NCBI GenBank assembly: GCA_947054185.1
Contig: CAMRVW010000022.1
Location: 1-17,904 of the forward strand
Direction of reading: 5' to 3'
Source of the DNA: an uncultured Rikenellaceae bacterium
Lineage (GTDB): Bacteria > Bacteroidota > Bacteroidia > Bacteroidales > Rikenellaceae
DNA length: 17,904 nucleotides
The notes under the pieces are model-generated. The model saw only the letters and a program-made list of their open reading frames with translations, had not been told where the DNA came from and did not search any database. Shown here piece after piece: positions 1-7,378 of the stretch (position 1 is the stretch's first letter; every line of letters starts with the position of its first letter). A program made the translations under genes and the position numbers.

Positions 1-113
1 AAACGGGGTCTGAGACCCCTCCCCCGGAAGGGCCGCCGGAGGCAGTTCCCGCAAATAAACGGCACTTCCTGCAAACCATAAACGAGGCAGTTACGTCAAA
101 ATTAACGGCAGTG
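1..113 (-). repeat. Degenerate ~21-bp repeat array plus GC-rich hairpin, left copy
   Basis: Read on the minus strand, the core ACTGCC (or AGTGCC) followed by a T/A-rich stretch and TTTG recurs about every 20-25 bp. Cores lie at 107-112, 86-91, 61-66 and 41-46. The array then runs into a GC-rich block (about 20-45) and a perfect hairpin, GGGGTC-TGA-GACCCC, at 5-19. The same arrangement occurs in opposite orientation at 17745-17895, and about 33 nt around the GC-rich block are identical between the two. The innermost unit overlaps the last codons and stop of ygiQ. This looks like a dispersed intergenic repeat of the host genome. There is no coding capacity, and I do not recognise a named family. 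Confidence 0.8.
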
Positions 114-1835
114 CACCGCCTCGTCTCGGAAGAAGCAGCTTTTCTGGCGTTTTTTCTCTTCCGGCGAGTGCTCGACAAATATCTGTTTACGGGTGTAAGG
201 GTCTATGCCGGTGCAATATATCGTTGACGAGAGGGTCATGGGCGTGGGTGTGAAGTCTTGCACCTGGTCGAGCCTGATGCCGAGTGAGCGTATGCGCCCA
301 GACAGTTGCTTCATGTCACTGAGGCGGCATGCGGGGTGCGACGATATGAAATACGGCACGAGCAGATAACGGAGCCCCTCTTGAGCGCATATACGGCTGA
401 ACTTGTCTTTAAGATCGATGAAGGCGCCGAACGGAGGCTTGCGCATCATCTTGAGCACATGATCTTCGGTGTGCTCGGGTGCCACTTTGAGCTTGCCCGA
501 GGTGTGACGCACCACCACCTCACGCAGGTAAGCGTCGCCGAAACGTTGGTCGAAGAGGTCATACCTTATGCCGCTGCCTATGAACGATTTCTTGATGCCC
601 GGTATGGCGTCTATCTTGCGATAGAGGTCGAGCAGGCGGGCGTGGCTGTTGTCGAGGTTGGCACATATGCGTGGGAAGAGGCACGAGGGACGTCGACATG
701 AGGCGCATAAGGCTGTGTCGACGCCGCCCATGCCATACATGTTGGCCGATGGCCCGCCTATGTCTGAGATGTAACCGGCAAAGCCCGGCATCTGTGTTAT
801 GGCGCGCACCTCGTTGAGTATGGAGCGCTCGGAACGTGACGATATGAATTTGCCCTGATGGGCAGATATGGTGCAGAAGCTGCATCCGCCGAAACATCCG
901 CGGTGGGTGTTGATCGAAAATTTGATCATCTCCCATGCGGGTATGGGGCCTTTGTTGTGGTAACGGGGGTGCGGCATACGGGTGAACGGCAGCTCGTATG
1001 TGCGGTCTATCTCTTGGGTGGTAAGACGCGGATAGGGTGCGTTGACGACGACGAAACGGTCGCCCACGGGCTCGACCAAACGCTTGGGTGACATGACGTT
1101 AGACTGTGTCTCTATCTCGACGAAGTTGTCGCCCAGCAGCTTTTTGTCGGCCATGATGTCGTCGAAAGAGCGCAGCATCACGGTCTGCGAGGGCTCTAAA
1201 CGCTCTATGCCTTTGGCGTCGGTGAGATAGGCTGTCTGACGGAGGGTGTGCAGCCTCTTGGGATTGAATCCCGAGGCTATGAAACGGGCTATCTCGACCA
1301 TGGCCTTGTCGCCGAGGCCGTAACATAGCAGGTCGGCGCCGCTGTCTGTCAGTATGGACGGCATTATGCGGTCTTGCCAGTAATCGTAATGGGCCAGACG
1401 CCGCAGTGACGCCTCTATGCCGCCTATCACCACGGGGATGTCGGGATATAAGCGTTTGAGTATGCGGCTATAGACGGTCACGGCATAGTCGGGACGCGCG
1501 CCGGCAGCTCCTCCGGGGGTGTAAGCGTCGTCGGAGCGCAGACGTCGGGCGGCGGTGTAATGGTTGACCATGGAGTCCATGTTACCCGAGGTTACCCCGA
1601 AGAAGAGCCTGGGAGCCCCCATCTTGCGGAAGTCGCGCAGGTCGTCGCGCCAGTTGGGCTGGGGTACCACCGCCACGGTGTAACCCTCGCGCTGGAGTAT
1701 GCGGGCGATGACGGCCACGCCGAACGACGGGTGGTCGACATAGGCGTCGCCGGTGAATAGTATGACATCGAAACGGTCGACGCCGCACTGGCGCGCCTCT
1801 TTTATGCTTGTGGGTATGAATCGTTTGTCGAACAT
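102..1835 (-). CDS. ygiQ: YgiQ family radical SAM protein
   Basis: Cytoplasmic radical SAM protein of the YgiQ (UPF0313) family, whose reaction is not established. The 577-residue product has an N-terminal B12-binding-like region (about residues 20-150, including DVILFTGDAYVDHPSFG). The radical SAM signature is CFGGCSFC with Cys314, Cys318 and Cys321 for the 4Fe-4S cluster. A second Cys-rich stretch (CASCRRPSC) follows at about 380, then the family motif KLKVAPEHT. The start at 1833-1835 gives the usual beginning (KRFIPTSIKEA). It lies 10 bp downstream of the queA stop, so the two are probably co-transcribed. E. coli YgiQ is longer, the difference lying in the C-terminal tail. Here the tail ends in VHCR-stop, whose codons CAC TGC CGT TAA match the core of the adjacent repeat, so the repeat may have replaced the original end. 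Family assignment is firm; function is unknown. Confidence 0.93.
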   Translation of the reverse strand: MFDKRFIPTSIKEARQCGVDRFDVILFTGDAYVDHPSFGVAVIARILQREGYTVAVVPQPNWRDDLRDFRKMGAPRLFFGVTSGNMDSMVNHYTAARRLRSDDAYTPGGAAGARPDYAVTVYSRILKRLYPDIPVVIGGIEASLRRLAHYDYWQDRIMPSILTDSGADLLCYGLGDKAMVEIARFIASGFNPKRLHTLRQTAYLTDAKGIERLEPSQTVMLRSFDDIMADKKLLGDNFVEIETQSNVMSPKRLVEPVGDRFVVVNAPYPRLTTQEIDRTYELPFTRMPHPRYHNKGPIPAWEMIKFSINTHRGCFGGCSFCTISAHQGKFISSRSERSILNEVRAITQMPGFAGYISDIGGPSANMYGMGGVDTALCASCRRPSCLFPRICANLDNSHARLLDLYRKIDAIPGIKKSFIGSGIRYDLFDQRFGDAYLREVVVRHTSGKLKVAPEHTEDHVLKMMRKPPFGAFIDLKDKFSRICAQEGLRYLLVPYFISSHPACRLSDMKQLSGRIRSLGIRLDQVQDFTPTPMTLSSTIYCTGIDPYTRKQIFVEHSPEEKKRQKSCFFRDEAVHCR

Positions 1836-1845
1836 AGATGCGGTG

Positions 1846-3078
1846 TTACAGGCATGGGTCTGACGGCGGTATCAGCAACGACGAGTCGCCATAGCTCAGA
1901 AACTTGAAGCCATTGTCGGCGGCAAAGCGGTAAATGTCGCGCCAGGCTGGCCCTATCAGGGCACTGACAAGCAGCAGCAGTGTGCTCTGTGGCTGGTGGA
2001 AGTTGGTGAACATGCCTCGCACCACACGCCACTTATACGGCGGCGTTATCATTATGCGGGTGGAGCAGTCGAGCCGTTGCACTCCGTCACGGCGCATGTG
2101 GTCGGCCACCGCCTGCAGAAGGGAGGTGCCGTCGAGGGCGTGGTCTATGTGGTAACACTCCCACTGTCCGATGGTGCGGTGACAGCACGGGTCGCCCTCT
2201 TTTATTATGCGGTAACCTATGGCCGGCAGCGACTCCAGGGTGCGTACCGTGGTGGTGCCCACTGCGATGACGCCACCCGACGAAAGCGCCCTAATGAGCA
2301 TCTCGACCGTATCGAGCGTGACGCTGAAATGCTCGGTGTGCATGGGGTGCATGGCGGCGTTGTCGCTCTTGACGGGCAGAAAGGTGCCGGCCCCCACATG
2401 CAGCGTGACCTCTGTTGTGGGGTGGCCCGCCGACCGTATCGACTCCATTATGGCGTCGGTAAAGTGAAGCCCGGCAGTCGGTGCGGCAACGGAGCCCTCG
2501 ACGCGGGAATAGACCGTCTGGTAACGGGTGTTGTCCTCTTCGCAGCTGTCGCGGTTGAGATACGGGGGTATGGGTATGCGTCCCAACATCTCGAGCAGCC
2601 GTCCGAAAGAGAGGGTGTCGTCGTCCCACTTGAAGCGCACTGTATGCTCTTTGTCGGTGACGGCCACGCGTTCGGCCTTAAGGATGTGTTCGGTGCCGTT
2701 GTGGTTGAAGCGGCACTCCAGCGCCCCCTCTTTCCACTTGCGCGAGTTGCCCACCATGCACATCCACTCGCAGCATCCCGTGGCGGCGAAGGCACGTTCA
2801 TGGTCGGAGGGGTTGTGTGGTTCGAGGCAGAATATCTCTATGCGCGCACCGCTGGGCTTGAAGAAGACAAGGCGCGCCCTTATCACCCTGGTGTTGTTGA
2901 AGACAAGCGTCGACCCCTCTGGCAGATAGTGGGCCGCATCGCAAAAACGTGCCGCACAAGGAGTTCCGTTCCAATAGAGCAGCTTGGAGCTTCCGCGCTC
3001 TGAGGGTGGGAATTTGGCGATACGATCTTCGGGAAGGTCGTAATCGTAATCTTTTATGTCTATAACTCTGTCTGTCAT
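1846..3078 (-). CDS. queA: S-adenosylmethionine:tRNA ribosyltransferase-isomerase, long form
   Basis: QueA transfers and isomerises the ribosyl part of SAM onto preQ1 at position 34 of tRNAs with GUN anticodons, forming epoxyqueuosine. Visible family motifs in the 410 residues are the N-terminal DYDLPEDRIA, FNNTRVIRARL (60-70), AAPTAGLHFT (198-207), LHVGAGTFLPV (226-236), VGTTTVRTLESL (273-284), NFHQPQSTLLLLVSA (359-373) and FLSYGDSSLLI near the end. Typical QueA has about 350 residues. The extra length sits mainly between residues 285 and 340 (containing CCHRTIGQWECYHID), between VGTTTVRTLESL and the strand leading to NFHQP. Longer forms are, to my knowledge, common in Bacteroidota. It is the first gene of a unit with ygiQ, and a TACATTTG box lies about 55 bp upstream at 3134-3141. 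The start at 3076-3078 has no clear Shine-Dalgarno sequence. Confidence 0.93.
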   Translation of the reverse strand: MTDRVIDIKDYDYDLPEDRIAKFPPSERGSSKLLYWNGTPCAARFCDAAHYLPEGSTLVFNNTRVIRARLVFFKPSGARIEIFCLEPHNPSDHERAFAATGCCEWMCMVGNSRKWKEGALECRFNHNGTEHILKAERVAVTDKEHTVRFKWDDDTLSFGRLLEMLGRIPIPPYLNRDSCEEDNTRYQTVYSRVEGSVAAPTAGLHFTDAIMESIRSAGHPTTEVTLHVGAGTFLPVKSDNAAMHPMHTEHFSVTLDTVEMLIRALSSGGVIAVGTTTVRTLESLPAIGYRIIKEGDPCCHRTIGQWECYHIDHALDGTSLLQAVADHMRRDGVQRLDCSTRIMITPPYKWRVVRGMFTNFHQPQSTLLLLVSALIGPAWRDIYRFAADNGFKFLSYGDSSLLIPPSDPCL

Positions 3079-3115
3079 AGTGTATTATGCGTAATGGGCC
3101 CGAATTGCCGTTTTT

Positions 3116-3150
3116 TTTGTCGCTAAATTGTCGCAAATGTACTAATTTTG
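3116..3150 (+). promoter_or_regulatory. Candidate promoter for the Smr-domain gene
   Basis: TTTG at 3116-3119 and TAATTTTG at 3143-3150 match the Bacteroidota -33 and -7 elements. The spacing is 23 bp, slightly longer than the usual 19-21. The predicted start of transcription is about 12 nt before the ATG at 3170. Confidence 0.5.
3134..3141 (-). promoter_or_regulatory. Candidate -7 box for queA-ygiQ
   Basis: The minus strand reads TACATTTG, a perfect match to the Bacteroidota -7 consensus TAnnTTTG. No good TTTG lies at the expected distance upstream, so the -33 element is weak. The box is one base from the oppositely oriented -7 box of the Smr gene (3143-3150), so the two promoters cannot easily be occupied at once. 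Confidence 0.5.
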
Positions 3151-3169
3151 CGGGAAAAGTTAAAGCGTT

Positions 3170-4036
3170 ATGATAAAGATAGGCGACAGAGTGAAATTTT
3201 TGAGCGACACGGGTTCGGGTGTCGTCACGCAGATAAAGGGTGCCATTGCCACTGTGAGCATGGAGGACGGCTTCGATGTGCCGGCACCGCTCACCGAGCT
3301 TGTGGCGGTGGCTCGCGAAGAAGAGCAGGAGGCCATATCGAAAATAGGCGTGGGCGACCCGAGGCCCGGAGTGGTGCGCCGCCGTAATGACGGGGAGCCG
3401 AAAAAGAGCGTCAAAAGGGCGCCCTCATACGCCCGTTACGGCAAGATATCGCTAACATCCGACTATGACGACGACGAGGAGATAATAGACGTCACCGAGC
3501 TTCGGCAGCGTTATTTGAAAAACTTCGCCGCCATTAATGCCGAGGCCGCTGCCAATGCCGAAGCCGGCGACAAGGCCGACGACGGTAAGGATGATGTTTT
3601 GGAGCCGGCCCGGGACGCTTCGCCCGTGGATGTTGCCGCCAAGCCTCGCATTGTTGCCTTGGAAGAGCTGCCCGGGGTGTTGGGCATGGAGACAGAGGAG
3701 GAAAAGAGCGCCGCAGCGCCCAAAACGTCGTCTGTCAAGAGAGTCAGAGCCTGCGACGAGGAGGTCATAGACCTGCATGCGGGCGAGGTGTTGCCCTCGG
3801 TGGAGGGGTTGATGCCCGGCGAGATACTCGCGGCCCAGATGTCGCGCTTTGAGATAGCCATGTCGTTGGCCGTGGAGTCGAAACGCCACGGACGCATTAT
3901 ATTCATACACGGCGTGGGTGCCGGCAAGCTCAAATATGAGATAGAACGCAGGCTGAGACGCGATTATCCCAAGCTGGCGTGGCAGGACGCATCGTTTGCC
4001 GAGTATGGATACGGGGCGATAATGGTGTTTTATTAA
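3170..4036 (+). CDS. Smr-domain protein, short form of the DUF2027-associated family
   Basis: Probable cytoplasmic nucleic-acid-binding protein of 288 residues with three parts. Residues 1-50 form a small beta-barrel of KOW/SH3 type (IGDRVKF...TGSGVV...EDGFDVP). Residues 50-195 are a low-complexity linker rich in Ala, Asp, Glu and Lys. Residues 198-288 are an Smr domain (EEVIDLHAGEVLP, IHGVGAGKLK at 246-255, ending AEYGYGAIMVFY). Smr domains act as nucleases or RNA/DNA binders, as in MutS2. The usual DLHG motif is DLHA here (201-204), as is common in this Bacteroidota subgroup. Homologues I remember are about 350 residues and carry a DUF2027 beta-domain between barrel and Smr. I see no such domain here, only linker. 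It is divergent from queA and 97 bp upstream of the cupin gene. The substrate is unknown. Confidence 0.85.
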   Translation: MIKIGDRVKFLSDTGSGVVTQIKGAIATVSMEDGFDVPAPLTELVAVAREEEQEAISKIGVGDPRPGVVRRRNDGEPKKSVKRAPSYARYGKISLTSDYDDDEEIIDVTELRQRYLKNFAAINAEAAANAEAGDKADDGKDDVLEPARDASPVDVAAKPRIVALEELPGVLGMETEEEKSAAAPKTSSVKRVRACDEEVIDLHAGEVLPSVEGLMPGEILAAQMSRFEIAMSLAVESKRHGRIIFIHGVGAGKLKYEIERRLRRDYPKLAWQDASFAEYGYGAIMVFY

Positions 4037-4084
4037 AACGCGGCTCGTGGGGCTTTTTCCGTGAGTGCTGTGCCTGGCTTTAAG

Positions 4085-4116
4085 TTGTGGCGGGAGTGGT
4101 TGCGGGCCTATGTTGT
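4085..4116 (+). promoter_or_regulatory. Weak candidate promoter for the cupin gene
   Basis: TTG at 4085-4087 is followed after 21 bp by TATGTTGT at 4109-4116, which departs from TAnnTTTG in its last bases. The spacing is right and the position fits a short leader before the ATG at 4134. Confidence 0.3.
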
Positions 4117-4133
4117 ATTATAAAGGCGTGTGT

Positions 4134-4460
4134 ATGTATCTTAAAAATTTGTTCGACCTGCGCGGCATGGATCTCTCGGAGGGGGAGTGTGTCAGCGAGT
4201 TGTTTTCAGGCAAGGGCTTCCGTCTTGAGAGAACGGTGTCCAAAGGACATGTCACCCCCAAGGGGCAGTGGTGCCGGGAGCCCTTCGACAAGTGGCTGGC
4301 CGTGATTGAGGGTGAGGGCGAGATAATGTATGAGGATATGAGCGTCGACCTGTTGCGTCGCGGCGATCATGTGCTGATACCCGCCGACACAAGGTACCGC
4401 GTGACCATGACATCGCACTCGCCGGAGTGTGTGTGGCTGTCGGTAACAGTACGCGGGTGA
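4134..4460 (+). CDS. Small single-domain cupin protein
   Basis: Soluble 108-residue protein with one cupin beta-barrel. Recognisable strands are LERTVSKGHVTPKGQW, KWLAVIEGEGEIMYED and LLRRGDHVLIPADTRYRV, which is the spacing of the two cupin motifs. Many cupins hold a metal through two His in motif 1 and one in motif 2. Here the motif 1 positions are not His and the usual RHR near the end of motif 2 reads RYR, so a classical metal site seems absent. The start at 4134 is chosen because AAAGG (4122-4126) stands 7 bp upstream and homologues begin near here (YLKNLFDLRG). Upstream in-frame starts would add residues that do not look conserved. The gene ends 13 bp before the convergent DUF4834 gene. 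Ligand or enzymatic role is unknown. Confidence 0.82.
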   Translation: MYLKNLFDLRGMDLSEGECVSELFSGKGFRLERTVSKGHVTPKGQWCREPFDKWLAVIEGEGEIMYEDMSVDLLRRGDHVLIPADTRYRVTMTSHSPECVWLSVTVRG

Positions 4461-4473
4461 TTTTCGCGGATGG

Positions 4474-4713
4474 TTATTTCACCTCTTCATAGTCGACATA
4501 TTCGCCGACATTGGCGTTTATCTGTTTCTCCTCCGTGCGCTGTCGGTCTATCTGAACGTCGCCCTCTTTTCTGTTTGTTGTCTTTGAGGAGGTCTCGTAA
4601 CGCGCATGGCTTCTGTCTGTGCCCAGCAGAATGCGTCCGATAGACCTGAAAACGGCCCTTATGACGTAAAAGAACAGCACCACTATGAGTATGAATATGA
4701 CAAGTACTTTCAT
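4474..4713 (-). CDS. DUF4834 family small membrane protein
   Basis: A 79-residue protein with one N-terminal transmembrane helix (residues 1-22, VLVIFILIVVLFFYVI), a short basic amphipathic stretch, and a polar tail rich in Arg, Lys and Glu ending GEYVDYEEVK. The pattern of helix, polar middle with EGDVQID, and terminal GEYVDYEE is what I know as DUF4834, found only in Bacteroidota; no function is established. The tail probably lies in the cytoplasm, by the positive-inside rule. A perfect TATCTTTG box sits at 4733-4740, so the leader is very short and the gene is probably transcribed alone. It is convergent with the cupin gene and divergent from purB. Confidence 0.75.
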   Translation of the reverse strand: MKVLVIFILIVVLFFYVIRAVFRSIGRILLGTDRSHARYETSSKTTNRKEGDVQIDRQRTEEKQINANVGEYVDYEEVK

Positions 4714-4732
4714 CTTCCGACTATTTTTGTTA

Positions 4733-4740
4733 CAAAGATA
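4733..4740 (-). promoter_or_regulatory. Candidate -7 box for the DUF4834 gene
   Basis: The minus strand reads TATCTTTG, a perfect TAnnTTTG, about 20 bp before the ATG. No strong TTG is seen at the -33 distance. Confidence 0.5.
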
Positions 4741-4841
4741 ACGATTGTTTCCGAAATTTAGTGTGATGGCCGCCTTTAAATTTATCGCATACGGTAAAAC
4801 AGAGGGGTGACAGATAAAAAATGCACATGATTATCGAAAAA

Positions 4842-4873
4842 TTGTGTGAAACCGTCGGGAATTATTATTTTTG
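4842..4873 (+). promoter_or_regulatory. Promoter of purB
   Basis: TTG at 4842-4844 and TATTTTTG at 4866-4873 are separated by 21 bp, a full match to the Bacteroidota consensus. Transcription would begin near 4880, about 45 nt before the purB start. No PurR-like operator or purine riboswitch is evident in the leader. Confidence 0.65.
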
Positions 4874-4926
4874 TGGTTTGAAATTGTCCCGGGCAGTTTT
4901 GTTCGGGTGTTAAATTATTGATAGAG

Positions 4927-6279
4927 ATGGATTCGAATACACTTACTGCGATATCTCCCATTGACGGCCGTTATCGCAAGAACTGCCGGGAGTTGGCTGC
5001 ATATTTTTCGGAATATGCCCTGATACGTTACCGCGTGCTGGTCGAGATAGAATATTTTATCGCTCTCTGCGAGCTTCCGTTGCCTCAGTTGGCCGGCTTC
5101 GACAAGGGGCGTTACGAACAGTTGCGCGACATTTACCGTAACTTCACGCCCGAAGATGCCGCCGCGGTGAAAGAGATAGAGAAGACCACCAACCACGACG
5201 TAAAGGCGGTGGAATACTTTATAAAAGAGAAGATGGACGCCATGAGCCTGGGTGACAGCCGTGAGTTCGTTCACTTCGGCCTCACCTCGCAGGATATCAA
5301 CAACACGGCCACGCCACGCACCTTGCGCGATGCGGTGAATGAGGTGTATATGCCTTTGATAGAGGGTTTTATAGATAAACTCAAGGGTTTCGGACGAGAG
5401 TGGAAAGATGTATCCATGCTGGCCCGTACGCATGGTCAGCCCGCCTCGCCCACACGTCTGGGCAAGGAGATAATGGTGTTTGTCGAGCGTCTTGAAAAGC
5501 AGACGGCGCAGCTTAAGGCCATACCGTTCCCGGCCAAGTTCGGCGGCGCGACGGGTAATTTCAACGCCCACAACGCAGCCTATCCCGAAACCGACTGGGT
5601 GGCATTCGCCAACCGTTTCGTGGGCGACACATTGGGGTTGCAACGCTCGCAGATAACCACGCAGATAGAGCATTACGACAATCTGGCTGCCATATTCGAC
5701 GCCCTAAAGCGCATAAACAACATAATCATAGACCTCAGCCGCGACATGTGGACATACATATCTATGGAGTATTTCAAGCAGCGCATAAAGGCCGGCGAGG
5801 TGGGCTCTTCGGCAATGCCTCACAAGGTCAACCCCATAGACTTTGAAAACGGGGAGGGTAACCTCGGTATGGCCAACGCCCTATTCGGGCACCTGGCCTC
5901 CAAGCTGCCCGTATCGCGCCTGCAACGCGACCTTACCGACTCGACCGTGTTGCGTAACATAGGGGTGCCGTTGGCTCATACCGTCATAGCCATAAAGTCT
6001 GTGACACGCGGCCTCGACAAGCTCATAATAAACACCGACGCCATAGACCGTGACCTGGAAAACAACTGGGCCGTGGTGGCGGAGGGCATTCAGACCATCC
6101 TCCGCCGCGAGAACTATCCCAACCCTTACGAGGCTCTCAAAGCCCTGACGCGCACCAACAAGGCCATCACCAAAGAGGATATGGCCGGCTTCATAGAGAC
6201 GCTCGATGTGTCGGAGACGGTGAAAGAGCAGTTGCGCGCCCTCTCGCCCCATAGTTACACCGGCGTTAAGCTCTATTAG
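4927..6279 (+). CDS. purB: Adenylosuccinate lyase
   Basis: PurB catalyses two fumarate-releasing steps in purine synthesis: SAICAR to AICAR, and adenylosuccinate to AMP. The 450-residue cytoplasmic protein starts with LTAISPIDGRYR, typical of the family. It carries the conserved regions TTNHDVKAVEYF (about 87-98), TSQDINNTA (120-128), ARTHGQPASPT (166-176) and the fumarase/lyase superfamily loop SSAMPHKVNPIDFENGEG (294-311). The ATG at 4927 is preferred; an in-frame TTG at 4918 would add only three residues and matches homologues less well. The length is normal for the type resembling E. coli PurB. The promoter at 4842-4873 points to expression as a single gene. No terminator with a T-tract is seen downstream. 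Confidence 0.96.
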   Translation: MDSNTLTAISPIDGRYRKNCRELAAYFSEYALIRYRVLVEIEYFIALCELPLPQLAGFDKGRYEQLRDIYRNFTPEDAAAVKEIEKTTNHDVKAVEYFIKEKMDAMSLGDSREFVHFGLTSQDINNTATPRTLRDAVNEVYMPLIEGFIDKLKGFGREWKDVSMLARTHGQPASPTRLGKEIMVFVERLEKQTAQLKAIPFPAKFGGATGNFNAHNAAYPETDWVAFANRFVGDTLGLQRSQITTQIEHYDNLAAIFDALKRINNIIIDLSRDMWTYISMEYFKQRIKAGEVGSSAMPHKVNPIDFENGEGNLGMANALFGHLASKLPVSRLQRDLTDSTVLRNIGVPLAHTVIAIKSVTRGLDKLIINTDAIDRDLENNWAVVAEGIQTILRRENYPNPYEALKALTRTNKAITKEDMAGFIETLDVSETVKEQLRALSPHSYTGVKLY

Positions 6280-6582
6280 CCGTACATTGCCGGGGGCGGC
6301 GGCATTGTCGGTGCGGGGTGGTTGCAAGGTGTATCGGCGGCCGGCGCTAAAGGTCGGTATCGCGATGGCTTCGTTTGTGCGGCTCTGCCTGAATAGGGCG
6401 GATAAGCAAGGTTGCGGCAAGGGGGATAGCCGACATGGTGTGTTGCCGGCGGCCTGATATGCAGGGGTGATGTGCAAGATTGTTATTCGGTATGTGAGAA
6501 GTGTCGTGTTTGGCATGCTTTTTGATGAGTATCGGATAACACAAAGTAAAAGATTTCATAACACTAATCAAAAAAACGAATC
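6280..6582 (+). other. Gene-free gap between purB and rubredoxin
   Basis: About 300 bp, GC-rich and G-heavy at first (6290-6450), then A/T-rich before rubredoxin. I found no tRNA, no convincing reading frame and no intrinsic terminator. A minor inverted repeat (TGCCG/CGGCA) near 6290 has no T-tract. A partial promoter may lie around 6482-6512 (TTG, then a sequence ending GTGTTTG), but the TA of the -7 box is missing. Confidence 0.5.
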
Positions 6583-6744
6583 ATGAAAAAGTACAAATGC
6601 ACGGTATGCGGCTGGGTGTATGACCCCGCTGTCGGAGATCCCGATAACGGCATAGCTGCCGGCACCCCGTTTGAAGATTTGAGCGACGATTATCTTTGCC
6701 CCCTCTGCGGAGAAGGTAAAGAGGTATTCGAGCCCATCGACTAA
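6583..6744 (+). CDS. Rubredoxin
   Basis: A 53-residue cytoplasmic electron carrier holding one iron between four cysteines. Both knuckles are visible: YKCTVCGWVYDP (Cys6, Cys9) and CPLCGEGKEVFEP (Cys39, Cys42), with the usual spacing and length. The position before the second knuckle, often Trp (DWVCP), reads DYLCP. In anaerobes rubredoxins pass electrons to rubrerythrin or superoxide reductase, but no partner gene is nearby. The gene is followed 26 bp later by a strong terminator, so it is expressed alone or with a long upstream leader. Identification by the cysteine motifs is secure. Confidence 0.95.
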   Translation: MKKYKCTVCGWVYDPAVGDPDNGIAAGTPFEDLSDDYLCPLCGEGKEVFEPID

Positions 6745-6770
6745 CCTGTTCCGAACAAATGTTTAGGATA

Positions 6771-6797
6771 AAAACCGCCCGCAAGGCGGTTTTTTTG
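6771..6797 (+). terminator. Intrinsic terminator of rubredoxin
   Basis: A perfect 9-bp stem, AAAACCGCC/GGCGGTTTT, with loop CGCAA runs into a tract of T residues. It insulates rubredoxin from the lipoprotein gene downstream. Confidence 0.92.
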
Positions 6798-6804
6798 TGT
6801 TTTG

Positions 6805-6836
6805 TTTGATTTGTACGCAATAATTTGCTATATTGC
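6805..6836 (+). promoter_or_regulatory. Candidate promoter of the lipoprotein/radical SAM pair
   Basis: TTTG at 6805-6808 and TATATTGC at 6829-6836 are 20 bp apart. The -7 box departs from TAnnTTTG in its last two bases. It lies just after the rubredoxin terminator, as expected for a new transcription unit, and leaves a leader of about 60 nt. Confidence 0.4.
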
Positions 6837-6899
6837 GGAAATTGAAGTCGGGTCTTTATTTAAGGTCTCGAGATGGTGAAACATATAAACAGTGGCTAT

Positions 6900-7325
6900 A
6901 TGAACAGATTGATTTACTTGTTATTGTCTTTGTTGGGTTTTGCAACCTCATGCAAACATGTTGCCATGTATGCCTCTCCTTATTCGTCGTTTTCGTTCAA
7001 GGGGCGTGTGACCGACGCCAAGGGCAAGCCTGTCAGTGGGGTCAGTGTCAAGGTCGGTTTGAATGAAGAGGTGTCGACCGATGATAAGGGCGAGTTTGTC
7101 TTCGATGTGAAAAGAAGCGGTGTGTATGGAGACGACGTTGTGAAAGAGACGGTCGATTTCATGGATGTGGACGGTGCCGAGAACGGTTGGTTTGACGACA
7201 AGTGCATTGAGGTTACCTTTACGCGCGACTCTGGGGTCAAGCCCGACGGTTGGTATTTGGGGCATTATAACGCACCTGACGCCGAGGTGGTTCTGGCAGA
7301 GAAGAAGTCGTCTGACCGGCAGTAA
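6900..7325 (+). CDS. Radical SAM-associated putative lipoprotein
   Basis: A 141-residue exported protein. A signal peptide of lipoprotein type spans residues 1-17 and ends ATS just before Cys18, an acceptable lipobox for Bacteroidota, so the mature protein should be a lipid-anchored envelope protein. Residues 32-68 (FKGRVTDAKGKPVSGVSVKV...DDKGEFVF) resemble the beta-sandwich of CarboxypepD_reg-like domains. A motif MDVDGAENGWFDD (88-100) follows and seems characteristic of the family I know as the radical SAM-associated putative lipoprotein (TIGR04134 by memory). The ATG at 6900 puts the signal peptide at the N terminus; an upstream ATG at 6873 would add nine polar residues. The radical SAM gene starts 53 bp downstream. 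It may be that enzyme's substrate or partner; this is inference, and no function is known. Confidence 0.82.
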   Translation: MNRLIYLLLSLLGFATSCKHVAMYASPYSSFSFKGRVTDAKGKPVSGVSVKVGLNEEVSTDDKGEFVFDVKRSGVYGDDVVKETVDFMDVDGAENGWFDDKCIEVTFTRDSGVKPDGWYLGHYNAPDAEVVLAEKKSSDRQ

Positions 7326-7378
7326 GGCCTCTGTCGGGTTTGACGGGGTGTATGATTACATGTAACATACATAGAGTG

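Noticed and set aside
1996..3003. Open frame of 335 codons on the plus strand opposite queA
   Set aside because: It is fully antisense to a clear queA, has no family resemblance, and is explained by the codon bias of the real gene.
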